A DNA stretch of 64,000 bases from Leptospira montravelensis (GTDB lineage: Bacteria; Spirochaetota; Leptospiria; Leptospirales; Leptospiraceae): NCBI RefSeq assembly GCF_004770045.1, contig NZ_RQFO01000004.1, positions 1,047,501 through 1,111,500 on the forward strand, written 5' to 3'. Of the stretch, positions 17,762-27,072 are shown piece after piece. A program made the position numbers and the translations under genes. Every line of letters starts with the position of its first letter. The stretch's first letter is position 1. Below the pieces are notes generated by a model that saw nothing but the letters and a program-made list of their open reading frames with translations, did not search any database and had not been told where the DNA came from.

Positions 17762-18487
17762 ATGGGAAATTTGGAAGTTTTGACAGAAACCTATACCTCC
17801 CTCTCCTTGGAACAGGGATTACGACAACTTAGTCTGGACTTCTCCGGAAAAGTTGTTTTCACAACGAGTTTTGGATTGGAAGACCAGGCCATCACTCACG
17901 CGATTCTCGCAAACCAAATCGACATTCGAATCGCAACTCTGGATACAGGCCGCCTCTTCCAAGAAACCTATGATGTTTGGCAAAAAACAAACATCCGTTA
18001 TGGGGCAAAAATTGAAGCCTTTTATCCAAACGAAAAAGAAATTCAAACCTTTGTAGAAGAGAATGGTCCGAATGCCTTTTATGATTCCCAAGATTTACGT
18101 AAAGAATGTTGTCGGATTCGTAAGCTTGTTCCCCTTGATGCCATTTTAAAAAACACAGAAGTTTGGGTGACGGGACTCAGAAAAGACCAATCCGGATTTC
18201 GAACTGAGATGTCTATTTTCGAATCGGATCCTCAAAGAAATTTAATCAAATACCAACCACTACTTTTATGGTCCTTTGAAGATACTTGGAAGTATATCAG
18301 AGAACATAACGTACCATACAACCTATTACACGATAAAGGTTTTCCAAGCATCGGTTGCGCTCCCTGCACCCGTGCGATTGAACCTGGGGAAGACTTTCGT
18401 GCCGGAAGATGGTGGTGGGAACAAGAATCTAAAAAAGAATGCGGCTTACACTGGGTAGACGGCAAACTCACACCGAAAAAAGGATAA
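17762..18487 (+). CDS. cysH: Adenylylsulfate (APS) reductase, iron-sulfur type CysH
   Basis: Reduces activated sulfate to sulfite using thioredoxin or glutaredoxin. The 241-residue protein has the PP-loop-like fold and the catalytic cysteine in ECGLH (Cys227). It also has the cluster cysteines Cys116-Cys117 (ECCRIRK) and Cys199/Cys202 (GCAPC). The CC...CxxC set binds a [4Fe-4S] cluster and marks enzymes that act on APS directly, unlike the E. coli PAPS enzyme that lacks it. That agrees with the absence of an APS kinase gene here. AGGA precedes the ATG. It starts an operon with cysD and cysN (7-base gap). Confidence 0.94.
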   Translation: MGNLEVLTETYTSLSLEQGLRQLSLDFSGKVVFTTSFGLEDQAITHAILANQIDIRIATLDTGRLFQETYDVWQKTNIRYGAKIEAFYPNEKEIQTFVEENGPNAFYDSQDLRKECCRIRKLVPLDAILKNTEVWVTGLRKDQSGFRTEMSIFESDPQRNLIKYQPLLLWSFEDTWKYIREHNVPYNLLHDKGFPSIGCAPCTRAIEPGEDFRAGRWWWEQESKKECGLHWVDGKLTPKKG

Positions 18488-18494
18488 TACCAAT

Positions 18495-19403
18495 ATGACC
18501 GATTTACATCGACTTTCCCATCTAGACCAACTAGAATCGGAAGCCATTTATATTTTAAGAGAAGTAGCAGCTCAATTTGAAAGACCTGCCCTTTTATTTT
18601 CTGGAGGCAAGGACTCCATTTGTCTTGTACATCTTGCACTCAAAGCCTTTCGACCTGGTAAATTTCCTTTTCCTTTAGTTCATATTGATACAGGGCATAA
18701 CTTTGATGAGGCGCTAAAATTTAGAGACGACCTTGCCGAACGAACTGGTGAAAAACTAATTGTTCGTTATGTACAAGACTCCATCGACCAAGGAAAAGCA
18801 GTCGAAGAAAAAGGAAAGTTTCCTAGTCGTAATGCCATCCAAGCGGTAACACTTCTCGATACCATTGCTGAATTTAAGTTTGATGCTTGTATTGGTGGTG
18901 CTCGTCGGGATGAAGAAAAAGCTCGTGCCAAAGAAAGAATTTTTTCAGTAAGGGATGAATTTGGATCATGGGATCCTAAACTTCAACGCCCAGAACTTTG
19001 GAATATTTATAATGGAAAAATCCATGTAGGTGAAAACGTTCGAGTTTTCCCAATCAGTAACTGGACAGAACTTGATGTTTGGGAATACATTCGCAAAGAA
19101 AAAATCGAACTCCCTTCCCTATATTTTTCACACCAAAGAGAAATTGTATGGCGAGAAGACCTAGTGTTTCCGGTATCAAAGTTCATCTCCTTAGACAATA
19201 CCGACAAAGTAGAAACAAGAACCGTTCGTTTCCGAACTGTAGGTGATATGACCTGCACTGCGGCCGTGGAATCAGAAGCCAATTCCATCGATGATATCAT
19301 TCGTGAAATTCAAATTTCTAGAACCACCGAAAGAGGATCTCGTTTGGATGACAAACGTTCGGAAGCGGCGATGGAAGATAGAAAAAAAGGCGGATACTTT
19401 TAA
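18495..19403 (+). CDS. cysD: Sulfate adenylyltransferase small subunit
   Basis: CysD with CysN makes APS from sulfate and ATP, driven by GTP hydrolysis. The 302-residue protein shows the ATP pyrophosphatase motif FSGGKDSICLVHLALKAF near residue 34 and the downstream GGARRDEEKARAKERIFS, both diagnostic. The C-terminus KKGGYF is the usual CysD ending. It overlaps cysN by one base (TAATG) and follows cysH by seven bases, so the activation and reduction steps are made together. Confidence 0.96.
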   Translation: MTDLHRLSHLDQLESEAIYILREVAAQFERPALLFSGGKDSICLVHLALKAFRPGKFPFPLVHIDTGHNFDEALKFRDDLAERTGEKLIVRYVQDSIDQGKAVEEKGKFPSRNAIQAVTLLDTIAEFKFDACIGGARRDEEKARAKERIFSVRDEFGSWDPKLQRPELWNIYNGKIHVGENVRVFPISNWTELDVWEYIRKEKIELPSLYFSHQREIVWREDLVFPVSKFISLDNTDKVETRTVRFRTVGDMTCTAAVESEANSIDDIIREIQISRTTERGSRLDDKRSEAAMEDRKKGGYF

Positions 19404-20635
19404 TGGATATTTTACGTTTTATTACAGCAGGTAGTGTGGATGATGGGAAATCAACTCTCATCGGACGATTGTTATACGATAGTAAATCTATTTTTCAAGA
19501 CCAATTAGAAGCCATTGAAAAAGCAGGACAGGTAAATGGTCAAATCAACCTTGCCCTTCTTACGGATGGACTAAAAGCGGAAAGAGAACAAGGGATCACT
19601 ATCGACGTTGCTTATAAATATTTTTCTACACCAAAAAGAAAGTTTATCATAGCCGATGCACCAGGCCATGTTCAATACACAAGAAACATGGTGACAGGAG
19701 CCTCTAACTCGGATCTTGCGATCATTTTAATTGATGCCAGAAAAGGTGTGATCGAACAAACCTATCGCCATTCTTATATTGTCTCCCTACTTCGTATTCC
19801 CTATGTAGTCGTGTGCGTAAACAAAATGGACTTAGTGGATTTTTCGGAAGAAGTGTTTTTAAATATCCAAAAACAATATTTGGATTTTGCAAAAGATCTA
19901 GATCTAAAATCCATCCACTTCCTGCCTATCTCCGCACTGAACGGGGACAATGTGGTGGATTTATCAACCTCTATGCCTTGGTGGAAAGGAAAATCCCTTC
20001 TTGGATTTTTAGAAGGAATCGAAATCCATACAGAAGAAGAATCACCGGCCCCAAGATTTCCCGTACAAAATGTAATTCGTCCTCAAACAACGGAATACCA
20101 TGATTACAGAGGTTATGCGGGTCAAATCCGTAGTGGCCACTTTTCCGTTGGTGATTCCATAACCGTTTTACCCAGTGGACTCAAATCAAAAATCAAAGCC
20201 ATTGATACCTATGCGGGTTCTCTACAAACTGCATTTGCTCCCATGTCTGTGGTCATTCGCCTGGAAGATGAAATTGATGTGAGTCGGGGAGATATGCTCG
20301 TTGTCACTGGACAGGAACCAACTACTTCTCAAGATTTGGAAGCCCATATCTGTTGGATGGACCAAAAACCAATGACACCTGGTTCGAAGTATTTACTACG
20401 CCAAACGACAAATGCGGTGAAAGCCTCTATTCGATCTTTGGAATACCGAGTGGAAACGAGCACCCATGAAAAAAAGGAACAGTCGAGTCTGGCTTTAAAT
20501 GAAATTGGAAAAGTCACCATAAGGACAGCAAAACCCGTGGCCTACGATCCCTATTCCAAAATCCGAGGGACCGGAAGTTTCATTTTAGTAGATGAAGGTA
20601 CGAACCAAACTGTAGGTGCCGGAATGCTATTGTAG
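19403..20635 (+). CDS. cysN: Sulfate adenylyltransferase GTPase subunit
   Basis: Elongation-factor-like GTPase that powers APS synthesis by CysD. The 410-residue protein begins with ITAGSVDDGKSTLIGRLL (P-loop), and has the switch region DAPGHVQYTRNMVTGASNSDLAIILIDARKG and the NKMD guanine-specificity motif. It lacks the C-terminal APS kinase (CysC) domain found in CysNC fusions, and no separate cysC is in the window, as expected with an APS-type CysH. A terminator follows directly. Confidence 0.95.
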   Translation: MDILRFITAGSVDDGKSTLIGRLLYDSKSIFQDQLEAIEKAGQVNGQINLALLTDGLKAEREQGITIDVAYKYFSTPKRKFIIADAPGHVQYTRNMVTGASNSDLAIILIDARKGVIEQTYRHSYIVSLLRIPYVVVCVNKMDLVDFSEEVFLNIQKQYLDFAKDLDLKSIHFLPISALNGDNVVDLSTSMPWWKGKSLLGFLEGIEIHTEEESPAPRFPVQNVIRPQTTEYHDYRGYAGQIRSGHFSVGDSITVLPSGLKSKIKAIDTYAGSLQTAFAPMSVVIRLEDEIDVSRGDMLVVTGQEPTTSQDLEAHICWMDQKPMTPGSKYLLRQTTNAVKASIRSLEYRVETSTHEKKEQSSLALNEIGKVTIRTAKPVAYDPYSKIRGTGSFILVDEGTNQTVGAGMLL

Positions 20636-20641
20636 AAATTT

Positions 20642-20664
20642 AATCTGCTATAGCAGATTTTTTC
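20642..20664 (+). terminator. Rho-independent terminator after cysN
   Basis: AATCTGC-TATA-GCAGATT forms a perfect 18-base palindrome followed by a T run, 7 bases after the cysN stop. The stem is moderately GC-poor, so termination may be partial. Confidence 0.65.
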
Positions 20665-20665
20665 T

Positions 20666-20705
20666 TGATATAATACTGCACAGTTCACTAAACTGGCAGT
20701 ATTAT
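20666..20705 (+). promoter_or_regulatory. Extended -10 promoter with long inverted repeat ending in the start codon
   Basis: TGATATAAT (20666-20674) is a consensus extended -10 element. From 20670 to 20705 runs an inverted repeat: ATAATACTGC (20670-20679) pairs perfectly with GCAGTATTAT (20696-20705), and the inner CAGTT/AACTG extends it with one bulged base. The left arm overlaps the -10 element and the right arm ends in the ATG (20704-20706) of the dioxygenase gene. It can act as an operator covering the transcript start or as an mRNA hairpin hiding the start codon. Confidence 0.6.
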
Positions 20706-21774
20706 GAGCCAAACTACTGCAGTAAAAACACAATGGATCCGCAAATTTTTCATCGGGGAAACGAAACTTCCCGTTGTTTACGAACCTTCTGAAGAAAAGG
20801 ATTTATTGGATCTGACTCAGTGGATTCAAAAAAACCAAAAGGAATGGAGAGAGGATCTAAAAACCTACGGTGCCATTCTTTTTCGTGGTTTTCCTATTCA
20901 TGAAGCAACAGACTTCCAATCCATTCTCTTTGCGACCGAAGAAAAAAAATTGGGGGAATTTTATTTAGGAACATCGCCAAGAGACCAGGTCGTCAAACAC
21001 GTGTATACTGCAAGTGAACTTCCCCCTCACTACCCGATCATGCAACATGCTGAAATGAGTTTTCTTGACAATCCTCCTAAACTTTTATTTTTTTATGCAG
21101 AAAAAGCCTCAGAGACCGGCGGGGAAACCCCACTCACCGATCTTCGGGAAATTTATAAAGAAATAGATCCAAAAATTAAAGAAAAAATAGAAAACCACGG
21201 AATTCGTTATCGAAGGCGTTACGATGGTCCATCCAAAAAAGCCAGATTCTCTTTATGGAAAACAAAACGTTGGGATGAAATGTTTGGAACCACAAACCTA
21301 GAAGAAGTAAAAAAGATCTCAAAACAAAATAGATTTCAATTGGATTGGTTTGGAAAGGATTCCTTAACTATTACCAACGAACAATCTGGTTTCCGCATCC
21401 ATCCAGAAGCAAAGACAATCGCTTGGCACAATCATTCCCAAACCTTTCATTACCAAGCAGCTGTAAGTGAAGTATGGAAAATTTTTAAAAAACAAAAAAC
21501 ATTTAGGTCTTTTGGTGTGGCAATTCTACTCACTCTTCTAACAACCATCAAACGAATTTTAGGACCTGAGTCCCATGATGTACATGTTACTTATGGCAAT
21601 GGAGAAGAAATCTCAGCAAAAGAAATGAAATCGATATCCGATGTATTTTGGAAACATTTAGTTGCCATTCCTTGGCAAACGGGAGATGTCCTCATCATTG
21701 ACAATTTATCAGTTTCTCATGGCAGGCTTCCGTTTACAGGCCCACGCAGAATTCTCGTAGGATGGTCTGATTAA
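20704..21774 (+). CDS. TauD/SyrP-like Fe(II)/2-oxoglutarate dioxygenase
   Basis: A 356-residue member of the TauD/TfdA superfamily, closest in motifs to the SyrP/clavaminate-synthase-like branch: iron ligands His115 and Glu117 in QHAEMSF, the distal His339 in SVSHGRLPF, and the 2-oxoglutarate-binding arginine at 348/349. The GGETPLTD segment after the first motif is typical. These enzymes hydroxylate small molecules; TauD itself frees sulfite from taurine, SyrP-like enzymes modify amino acids. Here it is joined without gap to a transporter gene (stop codon then ATG) and sits within the sulfate-assimilation cluster, suggesting use of an imported organic compound, possibly a sulfonate. The substrate is unknown. 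No ribosome-binding site is obvious; the start lies in a hairpin. Confidence 0.8.
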   Translation: MSQTTAVKTQWIRKFFIGETKLPVVYEPSEEKDLLDLTQWIQKNQKEWREDLKTYGAILFRGFPIHEATDFQSILFATEEKKLGEFYLGTSPRDQVVKHVYTASELPPHYPIMQHAEMSFLDNPPKLLFFYAEKASETGGETPLTDLREIYKEIDPKIKEKIENHGIRYRRRYDGPSKKARFSLWKTKRWDEMFGTTNLEEVKKISKQNRFQLDWFGKDSLTITNEQSGFRIHPEAKTIAWHNHSQTFHYQAAVSEVWKIFKKQKTFRSFGVAILLTLLTTIKRILGPESHDVHVTYGNGEEISAKEMKSISDVFWKHLVAIPWQTGDVLIIDNLSVSHGRLPFTGPRRILVGWSD

Positions 21775-22683
21775 ATGGATATCAATGCAGTTCGTCTAAA
21801 TTTCAACAAAGAATCAGTATATTTAATCAATGCACTGATTGGTTTCATTATGTTTGGAATTGCTTTAGAATTAAAACTACAAGACTTCAAACATTTGTTA
21901 CGTAATCCTAAACCAGCGTTTGTTGGTCTTTTTAGCCAATATGTTCTTTTGCCACTCGCAACGCTTCTCATCATCTGGGTGATAAATCCCCACCCTGGTC
22001 TTGCACTGGGTATGGTACTTGTGGCCGCATGTCCAGGCGGGAATATGTCCAATTTTTTCACTCATTTAGCAAAAGGTAATTTAGCACTTTCTGTTAGTCT
22101 CACTACCTTTTCTTCTGCTTTGGCATTTATCTTAACGCCACTTGGATTTTTCTTCTGGGGAAATTTACTCCCAGTGACTCGTGAGTATCTAAAATCCATT
22201 TCGGTAAGTCCATATGAGATTCTAGTTTCGGTAACATTAATTTTACTCATTCCACTTGTTATAGGAATTCTATTTCAAAAATTGTTTCCGAAACTGACTC
22301 ATACGGTAAAACGAGCAGTGCAACGGATATCGGTGTTGTTACTTGGTTTTTTTATTGTCGGAGCTCTTGCCACCAATTGGAAATTCTTTAAGGAATACAT
22401 CCACCTTCTCTTTGGACTTGTTTTTATTATGAATTTAGCAGGGCTTTCTCTTGGATATTACTTTGCCAAACTGTTCCGATTGCCGCCAAACGACAGAAAG
22501 ACGGTTGCGATTGAAACAGGAATTCAAAATTCAAGTCTTGGACTTGCAATTGTTTTTAATTTTTTTGATGGGCTTGGGGGAATGGCGATGATTTGTGCTT
22601 GGTGGGGAATTTGGCACCTGATTGCCGGTGCCGTGATTGCTACTTATTGGAATAAAATTGCCCCGAAGGAATTGGAATCTTAA
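21775..22683 (+). CDS. Bile acid:sodium symporter (BASS) family transporter
   Basis: A 302-residue inner-membrane protein with about ten hydrophobic segments. It shows the BASS hallmarks ACPGGNMSNFFTHLAKGNLALSVSLT in the middle and IETGIQNSSLGLAIV toward the C-terminus, where the two crossing helices bind sodium and substrate. Family members carry bile acids, pyruvate, pantoate or other organic anions, so the substrate cannot be read from sequence. The ATG follows the stop codon of the dioxygenase gene with no bases between, so the two are certainly one operon. Its 3' end overlaps the convergent cysI by four bases. Confidence 0.88.
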   Translation: MDINAVRLNFNKESVYLINALIGFIMFGIALELKLQDFKHLLRNPKPAFVGLFSQYVLLPLATLLIIWVINPHPGLALGMVLVAACPGGNMSNFFTHLAKGNLALSVSLTTFSSALAFILTPLGFFFWGNLLPVTREYLKSISVSPYEILVSVTLILLIPLVIGILFQKLFPKLTHTVKRAVQRISVLLLGFFIVGALATNWKFFKEYIHLLFGLVFIMNLAGLSLGYYFAKLFRLPPNDRKTVAIETGIQNSSLGLAIVFNFFDGLGGMAMICAWWGIWHLIAGAVIATYWNKIAPKELES

Positions 22684-24347
22684 TTTAAGATTCCAATTCG
22701 ATTGATATAATCTCCAAACGACTCTTTGGAATTTCGCTCTTTAGCGTATTTACCAAAAAGTCCATCCAGTTCCGAAAGAATAGCCGTTTCATCTAAATCT
22801 TCTTTATACTTTCGATTGAGTCTGTATCCTTCCGCATCCGCGCCTAAGTGTAAATTGTATTTCCCATAGGAAGTTCCCACAAGACCAATCTCTGCAATGT
22901 AAGGTCTTGCACATCCATTCGGACAGCCTGTCATTCGGATGGATACTGGTTCGTCAGTTAGTCCATGTTTTCCAAGAATTGGTTCAATTTTATCAATTAA
23001 ACTTGGTAGGTATCTTTGTCCCTCAGCCAATGCAAGCGAACAGGTGTTTAATGCTACACAAGCAATTGAATTTTTACGGATTGGTGAAACTTCCGCAGTT
23101 TTACGATGAACTCCAAACTTCACAAGAATGGATTCTATGAGATCCTTATCTTTAGGAAAAATATCAGATAAAATAAGATTTTGGTTACAAGTAAATCGAA
23201 AGGTAGCCCTTCTAGTTTTGGATACCTCTAATAGTGCTGTTTTTAAATTATAACCATGTTCATCACAAACACGACCATTTTCGACAAACACAGTATAATG
23301 CCAGTTACCTGCTGAGTCTTGTTTCCATCCGAAATCATCAGATCTTTGTGTAAATTGATAATCTTTCGCTGGTTCAAAACTGATCCCCGCTCGTTTTTCT
23401 ACTTCTCGTTTGTAGAACTCAACACCTAAGCGGTCCAAAGTATATTTTAAACGAGAAAGTTTTCGATCTTCTCTATTTCCAAAATCTCTTTGGACAGTGA
23501 TAATTTCATACACAACTTTTAAGATATCTTTTTTAGGAATAAAACCGAATACAGTTCCCACTCTAGGATAAGTGTCTGGATTACCATGAGTGGTTCCAAG
23601 TCCCCCACCAACAGCTACGTTAAAACCAAGCAGTTGTCCATTTTCAATGATAGCAATGAGGCCTATATCATTTGTGAAAAGGTCCACATCGTTGTAAGGA
23701 GGGATTGCAATCGCAATTTTAAACTTCCGTGGAAGATAAACATCCTTGTATAAAGGATCTTCTGGTTCTTCTTTTTCTGCCAAAAGATTTTCATCGAGCC
23801 AAATCTCGTAATAAGCTCTGGTTTTGGGTAGTAGCGATCTACTGATTTCACCGGCATAACCGAACACTTCTTTATGTAACGGACTTGTGGCAGGATTTGA
23901 TGTACAAGTAACGTTACGATTTACATCCCCACAAGCTGCAATGGAATCTAAAAAAACAGAATCAAAGGCTTTGATGGTTGGTTTGATTTTTGATTTTAAA
24001 ATTCCATGTAATTGTACGGTTTGACGAGTGGTAATTTTGATTGTACCAGTCGAATTTTCACCAGCAACGTTGTGTAAGGCTTCCCAATGAACAGGGCCAA
24101 TCATCCCACCAGGAATTCGCAAACGAATCATAAAGGAATACAAACGTTCTAATTTTTTAGCTGCGCGTTCTTCTCTTCGGTCTCTATCATCTTGTTGGTA
24201 CATTCCATGAAACTTTAGTAGGAGTTGGTCATCGGAACGTAAAGAACCAGTATGTTCATCCTTTAAACTATCAGCCAGTGTTCCTCTAAGTCCACGGCTG
24301 AGGCGTTTCACCTTTTCTGCGAGTGTTTCTTTTTTTTGTTCTGCCAT
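22680..24347 (-). CDS. cysI: Sulfite reductase haemoprotein subunit
   Basis: CysI reduces sulfite to sulfide with six electrons at a coupled sirohaem-[4Fe-4S] centre. The 555-residue protein has the four cluster cysteines Cys430 and Cys436 (C-x5-C) and Cys475 and Cys479 (GCPNGCARP), with Cys479 expected to bridge to the sirohaem. It also has the ferredoxin-like repeats with RLRIPGG. It follows cysJ by 7 bases on the same strand. The sirohaem needed is made by the divergent cobA pair. Confidence 0.96.
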   Translation of the reverse strand: MAEQKKETLAEKVKRLSRGLRGTLADSLKDEHTGSLRSDDQLLLKFHGMYQQDDRDRREERAAKKLERLYSFMIRLRIPGGMIGPVHWEALHNVAGENSTGTIKITTRQTVQLHGILKSKIKPTIKAFDSVFLDSIAACGDVNRNVTCTSNPATSPLHKEVFGYAGEISRSLLPKTRAYYEIWLDENLLAEKEEPEDPLYKDVYLPRKFKIAIAIPPYNDVDLFTNDIGLIAIIENGQLLGFNVAVGGGLGTTHGNPDTYPRVGTVFGFIPKKDILKVVYEIITVQRDFGNREDRKLSRLKYTLDRLGVEFYKREVEKRAGISFEPAKDYQFTQRSDDFGWKQDSAGNWHYTVFVENGRVCDEHGYNLKTALLEVSKTRRATFRFTCNQNLILSDIFPKDKDLIESILVKFGVHRKTAEVSPIRKNSIACVALNTCSLALAEGQRYLPSLIDKIEPILGKHGLTDEPVSIRMTGCPNGCARPYIAEIGLVGTSYGKYNLHLGADAEGYRLNRKYKEDLDETAILSELDGLFGKYAKERNSKESFGDYINRIGILN

Positions 24348-24354
24348 GATTCCC

Positions 24355-26124
24355 TCAGTAAACGTCTTTAATATAACGACCGGCTTCTTCCAATTCTTTT
24401 AGATAATCAGAAGCATCTTTACCAGTTTCAAATGTTCTTTCCGATAAAATTTCAATGAGTTTGCGGTCTACATCCTTACTCATTGGATCTTTTGACCCAC
24501 AAAGATAAATAACTGCCCCATTCTCTATCCACTTCAGAAGTTCTGCCGCATTTTCACCCATACGATCTTGCACATATACTTTCTGTTTTGTGTCTCTAGA
24601 AAAAGCAGTATTTAACTTATGTAAGACGCCCGTGTCCATAAGTTCCAAAAGTTCAGTTTGGTAATAAAAATCAGAGACAAAGTTTCGTTCTCCAAAAAAT
24701 AACCAATTTTTTCCGTTCCCCGAATTTTGTTCCCTTTCGAATAGAAAACTTCGAAAAGGCGCAATTCCAGTTCCTGGTCCAATCATAATGATATCCGTGT
24801 CGGGACTTGGGAGACGAAACGATTGATTTCTTTGGATGAAAAAAGGAACTGTATCTCCTTCCTTTAAATCTGCTAAAAACCCTGAACAAAAACCAGTTTT
24901 AATTCCAGTAAATGTTTCAATCTCTACTTCTGCCACAGTTAGGTGGACTTCATCTTCCCCATGCGCCGATGGACTAGAAGCAATGGAATAATATCTAGGA
25001 ACGATGGGCTCTAAAATATCTACAATGGTTTGGATGTCCCATTTTGTTTCCGATGGATTTAGAGTGAGTAAAACATCTAAATCTGTTTTACCGGAAGGAA
25101 TTTCTTTACCAATCAGTGTTGCATATTTTTGGATGACTCTGTCTGGCAAAAAACGAATGGATACTTTTTTGCGAAACAAATCATAAGCCATCCATGTTTC
25201 CCCTTTATAAGTAACGCGAGTTTCACGGTCTGCTTTCAAAAGAGACAATATTCGATTAATTTCTTCATCACGATTATAAGCTAAAAATCCTGCACTGTCT
25301 CCTGGTAAATAATCAACAGGAACAGGTGTTTTGATTTCAATATGCCTTGTTGATTTACTAGCACCTATATCATTTAAAACAATGTTTGTGACAACAGAGC
25401 CTTCATACACAACCTTACCACCAGATGTTGGTTTTGCGGTTTGATTTTGACTAGTTTTTGCCTGTTGTGTCGTTGCAGTTTTGGAATGAGCATTGAGTAT
25501 AGAGATAAGTTCACTCATCCAGGGTTTTGCCACGATTTCATAATCTACATCACATTTACCTAATGGTTGGATACGTTCGGCACCAAGGTTTGCTAACAAA
25601 GAATCCACATCTTCACCTGATTGACAAAAAAGTGGATAACTAGTATCACCTAACCCAAGCACTGCGAACTTTACCTTTGATAAAGAATCTTTTGTATCTT
25701 TTAATATTTGAATAAAAGGTTTTGCCGCTTGTGGTGGTTCGCCGTCGCCATGAGTGGACACAATTACAAATAAATACTCTTCTTCTTTTAGGTCTTTGGC
25801 TTTGTATGTATCTGTACTTTTGAGTTTAGCGGAAACACCAAGTTCCTTTAATTTTTTTACAAGTTCTGTTCCGAGTTTTTTGGAATTTCCGGTTTCTGTT
25901 CCGTAAACTACACTGCATTGGAGTGGTTGGGCTTTTAAATTTCCATGTAATGAATCCGTTCCTGAATCTATACTCACAGGAGCTGTGATGGAAACATCCA
26001 CACTGCTCCCCCCAAGGCTCGGTTGGGTCAATGCGGATAAATACCCTGACATCCAAACCCATTCGTCTTTGGTAGATTCCTTCAGTAATTGTAAAAATCG
26101 ATTGCGTTTCTCATCGGATAACAT
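24355..26124 (-). CDS. cysJ: Sulfite reductase flavoprotein subunit
   Basis: CysJ passes electrons from NADPH through FAD and FMN to CysI. The 589 residues comprise a flavodoxin domain with SVVYGTETGNSKKLG near residue 70 and STHGDGEPPQAAKPF. A linker follows, then a ferredoxin reductase module with RYYSIASSP (FAD), GIAPFRSFLFERE (NADPH) and the C-terminal aromatic region DAGRYIKDVY. It is the first gene of the cysJ-cysI operon and divergent from cobA across 165 bases. The N-terminal 65 residues include a helix absent from plain flavodoxins, as in other CysJ proteins. Confidence 0.95.
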   Translation of the reverse strand: MLSDEKRNRFLQLLKESTKDEWVWMSGYLSALTQPSLGGSSVDVSITAPVSIDSGTDSLHGNLKAQPLQCSVVYGTETGNSKKLGTELVKKLKELGVSAKLKSTDTYKAKDLKEEEYLFVIVSTHGDGEPPQAAKPFIQILKDTKDSLSKVKFAVLGLGDTSYPLFCQSGEDVDSLLANLGAERIQPLGKCDVDYEIVAKPWMSELISILNAHSKTATTQQAKTSQNQTAKPTSGGKVVYEGSVVTNIVLNDIGASKSTRHIEIKTPVPVDYLPGDSAGFLAYNRDEEINRILSLLKADRETRVTYKGETWMAYDLFRKKVSIRFLPDRVIQKYATLIGKEIPSGKTDLDVLLTLNPSETKWDIQTIVDILEPIVPRYYSIASSPSAHGEDEVHLTVAEVEIETFTGIKTGFCSGFLADLKEGDTVPFFIQRNQSFRLPSPDTDIIMIGPGTGIAPFRSFLFEREQNSGNGKNWLFFGERNFVSDFYYQTELLELMDTGVLHKLNTAFSRDTKQKVYVQDRMGENAAELLKWIENGAVIYLCGSKDPMSKDVDRKLIEILSERTFETGKDASDYLKELEEAGRYIKDVY

Positions 26125-26289
26125 AAAAACCTATTTTCGATTTGGATTCCAGTAAAACATCCAAAAAGTCTTATAAATTGAATCTTTCCCCAGAGATACG
26201 CCCCAAGTAAACCAAAAAAATGGAGATTTTGTAGAAATTATTAGCCATTCACTTGACTATTTCTAGCAATATGGCAGGGTATAACAGAT

Positions 26290-27072
26290 ATGTCCTCCAA
26301 TAAGACAGAACCTGGATTTGTTAGTTTTGTAAGCGGTGGCCCAGGCCCCATCGACCTTTTGACCCTTCGTGGCCGAGGCCGCATCGAATCCGCTGAGGTC
26401 ATTCTTTACGATGCCCTCCTGGATCCCGGTTTTTTGGAACTTTTTCCAGAAAACGCAGAAATCCTCTATGTGGGAAAACGGGCCAAAGAACATGCCCGCA
26501 CCCAGGATGAGATCAACTCACTCCTTGTCAAATACGTAAACGAAGGAAAACGAGTGGTTCGTTTGAAAGGGGGAGATGCTTCTATTTTTGGTAGGCTTGC
26601 CGAGGAAATCCAAATTTTGGAAACTCATGGTATTGCTTTTGAAGTAGTTCCCGGAGTGAGTTCTGTGACCACAGGTGCCGCTGACTTAGGCATCTCACTG
26701 ACGGTTCGGGGCATTTCTAGACAGATCATCATCTTAGATGGACATACCATTTTAGAAGACGAACGCAGTTGGATTGGAATGGAAAACTTTTTTGGAACCA
26801 TTGTCATTCTTATGGGCAGTAAAAAAACAAAAGAACTCGCAGAAAGATTGATCCAAAAAGGAATTAAGGATTCCACTCCAGTTGTCCTTGCAGAAAATGT
26901 AGGTGGAAAAAAAACCACATATACATCCTCTACTCTCGCCGATACTTTGTTAGATGGAATTCAAAAACAAACTTCAGGTCCAGGTATTCTTTACGTAGGA
27001 GAAGCAGTCCGTCCCCTCCTAAACAGAAAAGATAAAATTCAAAAACAGACAATAATGGCTCTTCTTACTTAA
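26290..27072 (+). CDS. cobA: Uroporphyrinogen-III C-methyltransferase
   Basis: SUMT methylates uroporphyrinogen III at C2 and C7 to give precorrin-2, the branch point toward sirohaem and B12. The 260-residue protein has the N-terminal FVSGGPGPIDLLTLRG loop, LYDALLDP, and the VRLKGGDASIFGR and VPGVSSVTTGAADLGISLT motifs of the family, all in order. It is divergent from cysJ-cysI and overlaps the next gene by one base. With that partner it supplies sirohaem to CysI. E. coli fuses these activities in CysG; here they are separate. Nothing recognisable as a cobalamin riboswitch is in the upstream 165 bases. Confidence 0.95.
   Translation: MSSNKTEPGFVSFVSGGPGPIDLLTLRGRGRIESAEVILYDALLDPGFLELFPENAEILYVGKRAKEHARTQDEINSLLVKYVNEGKRVVRLKGGDASIFGRLAEEIQILETHGIAFEVVPGVSSVTTGAADLGISLTVRGISRQIIILDGHTILEDERSWIGMENFFGTIVILMGSKKTKELAERLIQKGIKDSTPVVLAENVGGKKTTYTSSTLADTLLDGIQKQTSGPGILYVGEAVRPLLNRKDKIQKQTIMALLT

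Noticed and set aside
26125..26289. Cobalamin or other riboswitch upstream of cobA/cysJ
   Set aside because: No B12 box or other conserved riboswitch core is visible, and 165 bases shared by two divergent genes is too short for a B12 aptamer with its expression platform.
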